From JBAYJY01 sp041664945 (GTDB taxonomy: Bacteria; UBP15; UBA6099): a stretch of DNA of 23,646 nucleotides. The first letter of the stretch is position 1, and every line of letters starts with the position of its first letter. Below are positions 22,129-23,646 of the stretch, piece after piece. Below the pieces are notes generated by a model that was given only the letters and a program-made list of their open reading frames with translations, was not told the DNA's origin and searched no databases. The stretch lies in contig JBAYJY010000065.1 in assembly GCA_041664945.1 (NCBI GenBank), positions 1 through 23,646 of the forward strand, given 5' to 3'. A program made the translations under genes and the position numbers.

Positions 22129-22331
22129 TTAATATGTTGTAAATGTCTTAATCTAGCTCGTGAGACGAATTCGTCATATGATATAGAAAATTGCAAAACC
22201 ACATAATTAGAATAACACACATACCACCTTCTGTCTACAGAAATATCAGCAACTAATATTAAATTATGTTGCGCCTAAGCCCCCAAAGACAAACATTTTC
22301 AAATATGAGTAGAATTACTATATTAGGACGA

Positions 22332-22394
22332 CGGTAATTCCGAAATTCGTGGAATGCAAATTCGGGGGGAATTCCGCGACCGCCTTACTTAATT
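22332..22394. repeat. Right boundary of the AT-rich island: nested inverted repeats plus TTACTTAATT
   Basis: Within this stretch are AATTC-GGGGG-GAATT (about 22359-22373), ATTCC...GGAAT (22337-22355) and outer CGGT/ACCG (22332-22382). It ends with TTACTTAATT (22385-22394), the inverted partner of the left boundary motif. Base composition changes from AT-rich to host-like across it. It resembles a REP-type or mobile-element end; no transposase is present. Confidence 0.45.
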
Positions 22395-22437
22395 GCCGCA
22401 TTTCTCCGGATTCGGTTATCCCGGAACCGCTGGAGTT

Positions 22438-23646
22438 TCATTCATCCGATGGTTTGCTGATTGACAGCGGCGTCATCGCTTTCATGTCGCTGCCCCAGGC
22501 TTTATTCGGCTCGGGCCCCATTGTGAGTTCGAGTTTCCCGCCGGCCATTATGTCCTTGTGTTCAAACCACGGTTTAGACCACGAAATGCCATTCAGTGAC
22601 GCGGACTGAATGTAGACATTTGTTTTTGAATTGTTCCTCGCTTCGACCACGAATGTTTTTCCGTTTGCGAGATGCATCGTGACCTTGTCGAAAACGGGGC
22701 CGCTGATCTGGTACGCGGGCAGGCCGGGGCTGACGGGATAGAATCCCATTGCGCCAAAAACGTACCATGCGGAGAGTTGTCCGGCATCGTCGTTTCCGCA
22801 CTGGCCGCCCGGACCCGCGGCAAAATAGTAGTCGAGCAATCCCCGCACCTGCTTCTGTGTTTTCCACGGCGCCCCTGCGAAGTTGTATAGATACGGCGAG
22901 TGCATTGAAAACTCGTCTCCGACATAATACAGATTTTCACCAAAGAAATTGTCCAGAAATTCAACGAATTTGCCGGCGCCTCCCAGAAAATTCATAATCC
23001 CCTGCGGATCCTGCGGCACAAAAAGCGTGTAGTTCCATTTGTAGACCTTCAAATCGCGCTCCGTGCCCCGCGCCCACACGCTGATGTTCTGATCGTCCGG
23101 CCGACCCCATGCGCCGGATGAATTTTTCATCCTGATCAGCTTCGTTTCAGGATCGAAGACGTTTTCGTAATTAAGCGCCCGTTTCATCAGCATCCCGTAA
23201 TCGTCATTCCTGCCAAGCGCTTTCGCCATCTGCGCGATGCAGAAATCGTCGTATGCATACTCAAGGGTACTGGCGACCGATTCGCTGTTTCCGTTCGCCG
23301 GCACATAACCCAGCCTGACGTAGTCCAAAATGCCGTTGCGCGCCTCATAGCCCCTGTCTCCGGGCACGCTCGCGTCCTTGAGTATCCCTTCATAAGCTTT
23401 GTCCGCGTCAAAGCCCCTGATTCCCTTAATATACGCATCGGCGATCACAGAGTCGCCGTGCGTCGCAAACATAACGTTCGAGTAACCCGGACTCGGAAAT
23501 TTCGGAATCCAGCCGCCTTGGTCATAGGCGTTCAGCAGCCCGCGTATCATTTCCGAAACTTTTTCCGGTTCGAGAAAAATCAGTAGCGGATGCTCGGCCC
23601 GGAAGGTGTCCCACATCGAAAGATCCGAGTACATCACGCCCGGATA
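22438..23646 (-). CDS. GH92 family alpha-mannosidase, C-terminal part (5'-truncated at window edge)
   Basis: The frame runs off the right edge; upstream of the GTG at 23637 it continues as Y-P-G, so that codon is internal. The visible 402 codons carry GH92 hallmarks: YSDLSMWDTFRAEHPL, FATHGDSVIADAYIKGI, and the catalytic-region block CGNDDAGQLSAWYVFGAMGF, which contains the acidic pair of the family. A final beta-sandwich follows. GH92 enzymes are calcium-dependent, inverting exo-alpha-mannosidases acting mainly on alpha-1,2 and related mannosyl linkages, usually secreted or periplasmic. About half of a typical 700-800-aa enzyme is present. It belongs to the host-composition DNA beyond the AT-rich island. 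A weak 5-bp stem after the stop is not a convincing terminator. Confidence 0.9.
   Translation of the reverse strand, partial: YPGVMYSDLSMWDTFRAEHPLLIFLEPEKVSEMIRGLLNAYDQGGWIPKFPSPGYSNVMFATHGDSVIADAYIKGIRGFDADKAYEGILKDASVPGDRGYEARNGILDYVRLGYVPANGNSESVASTLEYAYDDFCIAQMAKALGRNDDYGMLMKRALNYENVFDPETKLIRMKNSSGAWGRPDDQNISVWARGTERDLKVYKWNYTLFVPQDPQGIMNFLGGAGKFVEFLDNFFGENLYYVGDEFSMHSPYLYNFAGAPWKTQKQVRGLLDYYFAAGPGGQCGNDDAGQLSAWYVFGAMGFYPVSPGLPAYQISGPVFDKVTMHLANGKTFVVEARNNSKTNVYIQSASLNGISWSKPWFEHKDIMAGGKLELTMGPEPNKAWGSDMKAMTPLSISKPSDE

Noticed and set aside
22403..22428. TCCGG...CCGGA stem just after the GH92 stop
   Set aside because: Only 5 bp with an 11-nt loop and no T-run, so it is not called a terminator.

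Overview
The window looks like a piece of a chromosome from an uncultured Gram-negative-type bacterium. The evidence is moderately GC-rich coding DNA, frequent GTG/TTG starts, sigma70-like promoters, many polytopic membrane proteins, cobalamin-dependent radical SAM enzymes, and intergenic repeats of the GTCATTCC type and GTAGGGGCACAGC type. No rRNA, tRNA or other phylogenetic marker is present, so no phylum can be assigned. A candidate-phylum bacterium of the Omnitrophota/Hydrogenedentota/Abyssubacteria kind is only a guess from gene content.

Region 1 (about 1-17081) is a dense membrane and cofactor-chemistry locus. On the + strand are the C-terminal part of a polytopic glycosyltransferase-like protein (2-961), a B12-binding radical SAM enzyme (989-2386), a membrane protein with a C-terminal beta-propeller (2500-4398), and a GT-C family (GT39-like) glycosyltransferase (4579-6876). 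These are followed by a membrane-anchored PEP-synthase/rifampin-phosphotransferase-like dikinase (6886-9441) and a polytopic protein ending in a SUMF1/FGE-like domain (9434-11212). A second B12 radical SAM enzyme (11259-12728, minus) is divergent from a second membrane propeller protein (12934-14406), and a third membrane propeller protein (14441-16954) follows.

Region 2 (17082-18539, minus) is the third B12 radical SAM enzyme, convergent with the third propeller gene. Each of the three radical SAM genes therefore sits directly beside one of the three propeller paralogs: tandem, divergent and convergent. This recurrent two-gene association, in a locus that also holds a GT-C enzyme, a dikinase and an FGE-like protein, is the best candidate here for an undescribed system. 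A plausible but unproven reading is envelope, lipid-linked or exported-protein modification.

Region 3 (about 18600-19020) is non-coding and packed with short dispersed repeats. Region 4 (about 18996-22394) is a sharply AT-rich island on the minus strand, with a possible small ORF, a double-GAF histidine kinase, a stand-alone receiver protein and a two-TM coiled-coil/helical-repeat protein, all translationally coupled or closely spaced. A 10-bp inverted sequence lies at its two ends, which suggests horizontal acquisition. Region 5 (22438-23646, minus) returns to the host composition with the C-terminal part of a GH92 alpha-mannosidase running off the right edge.
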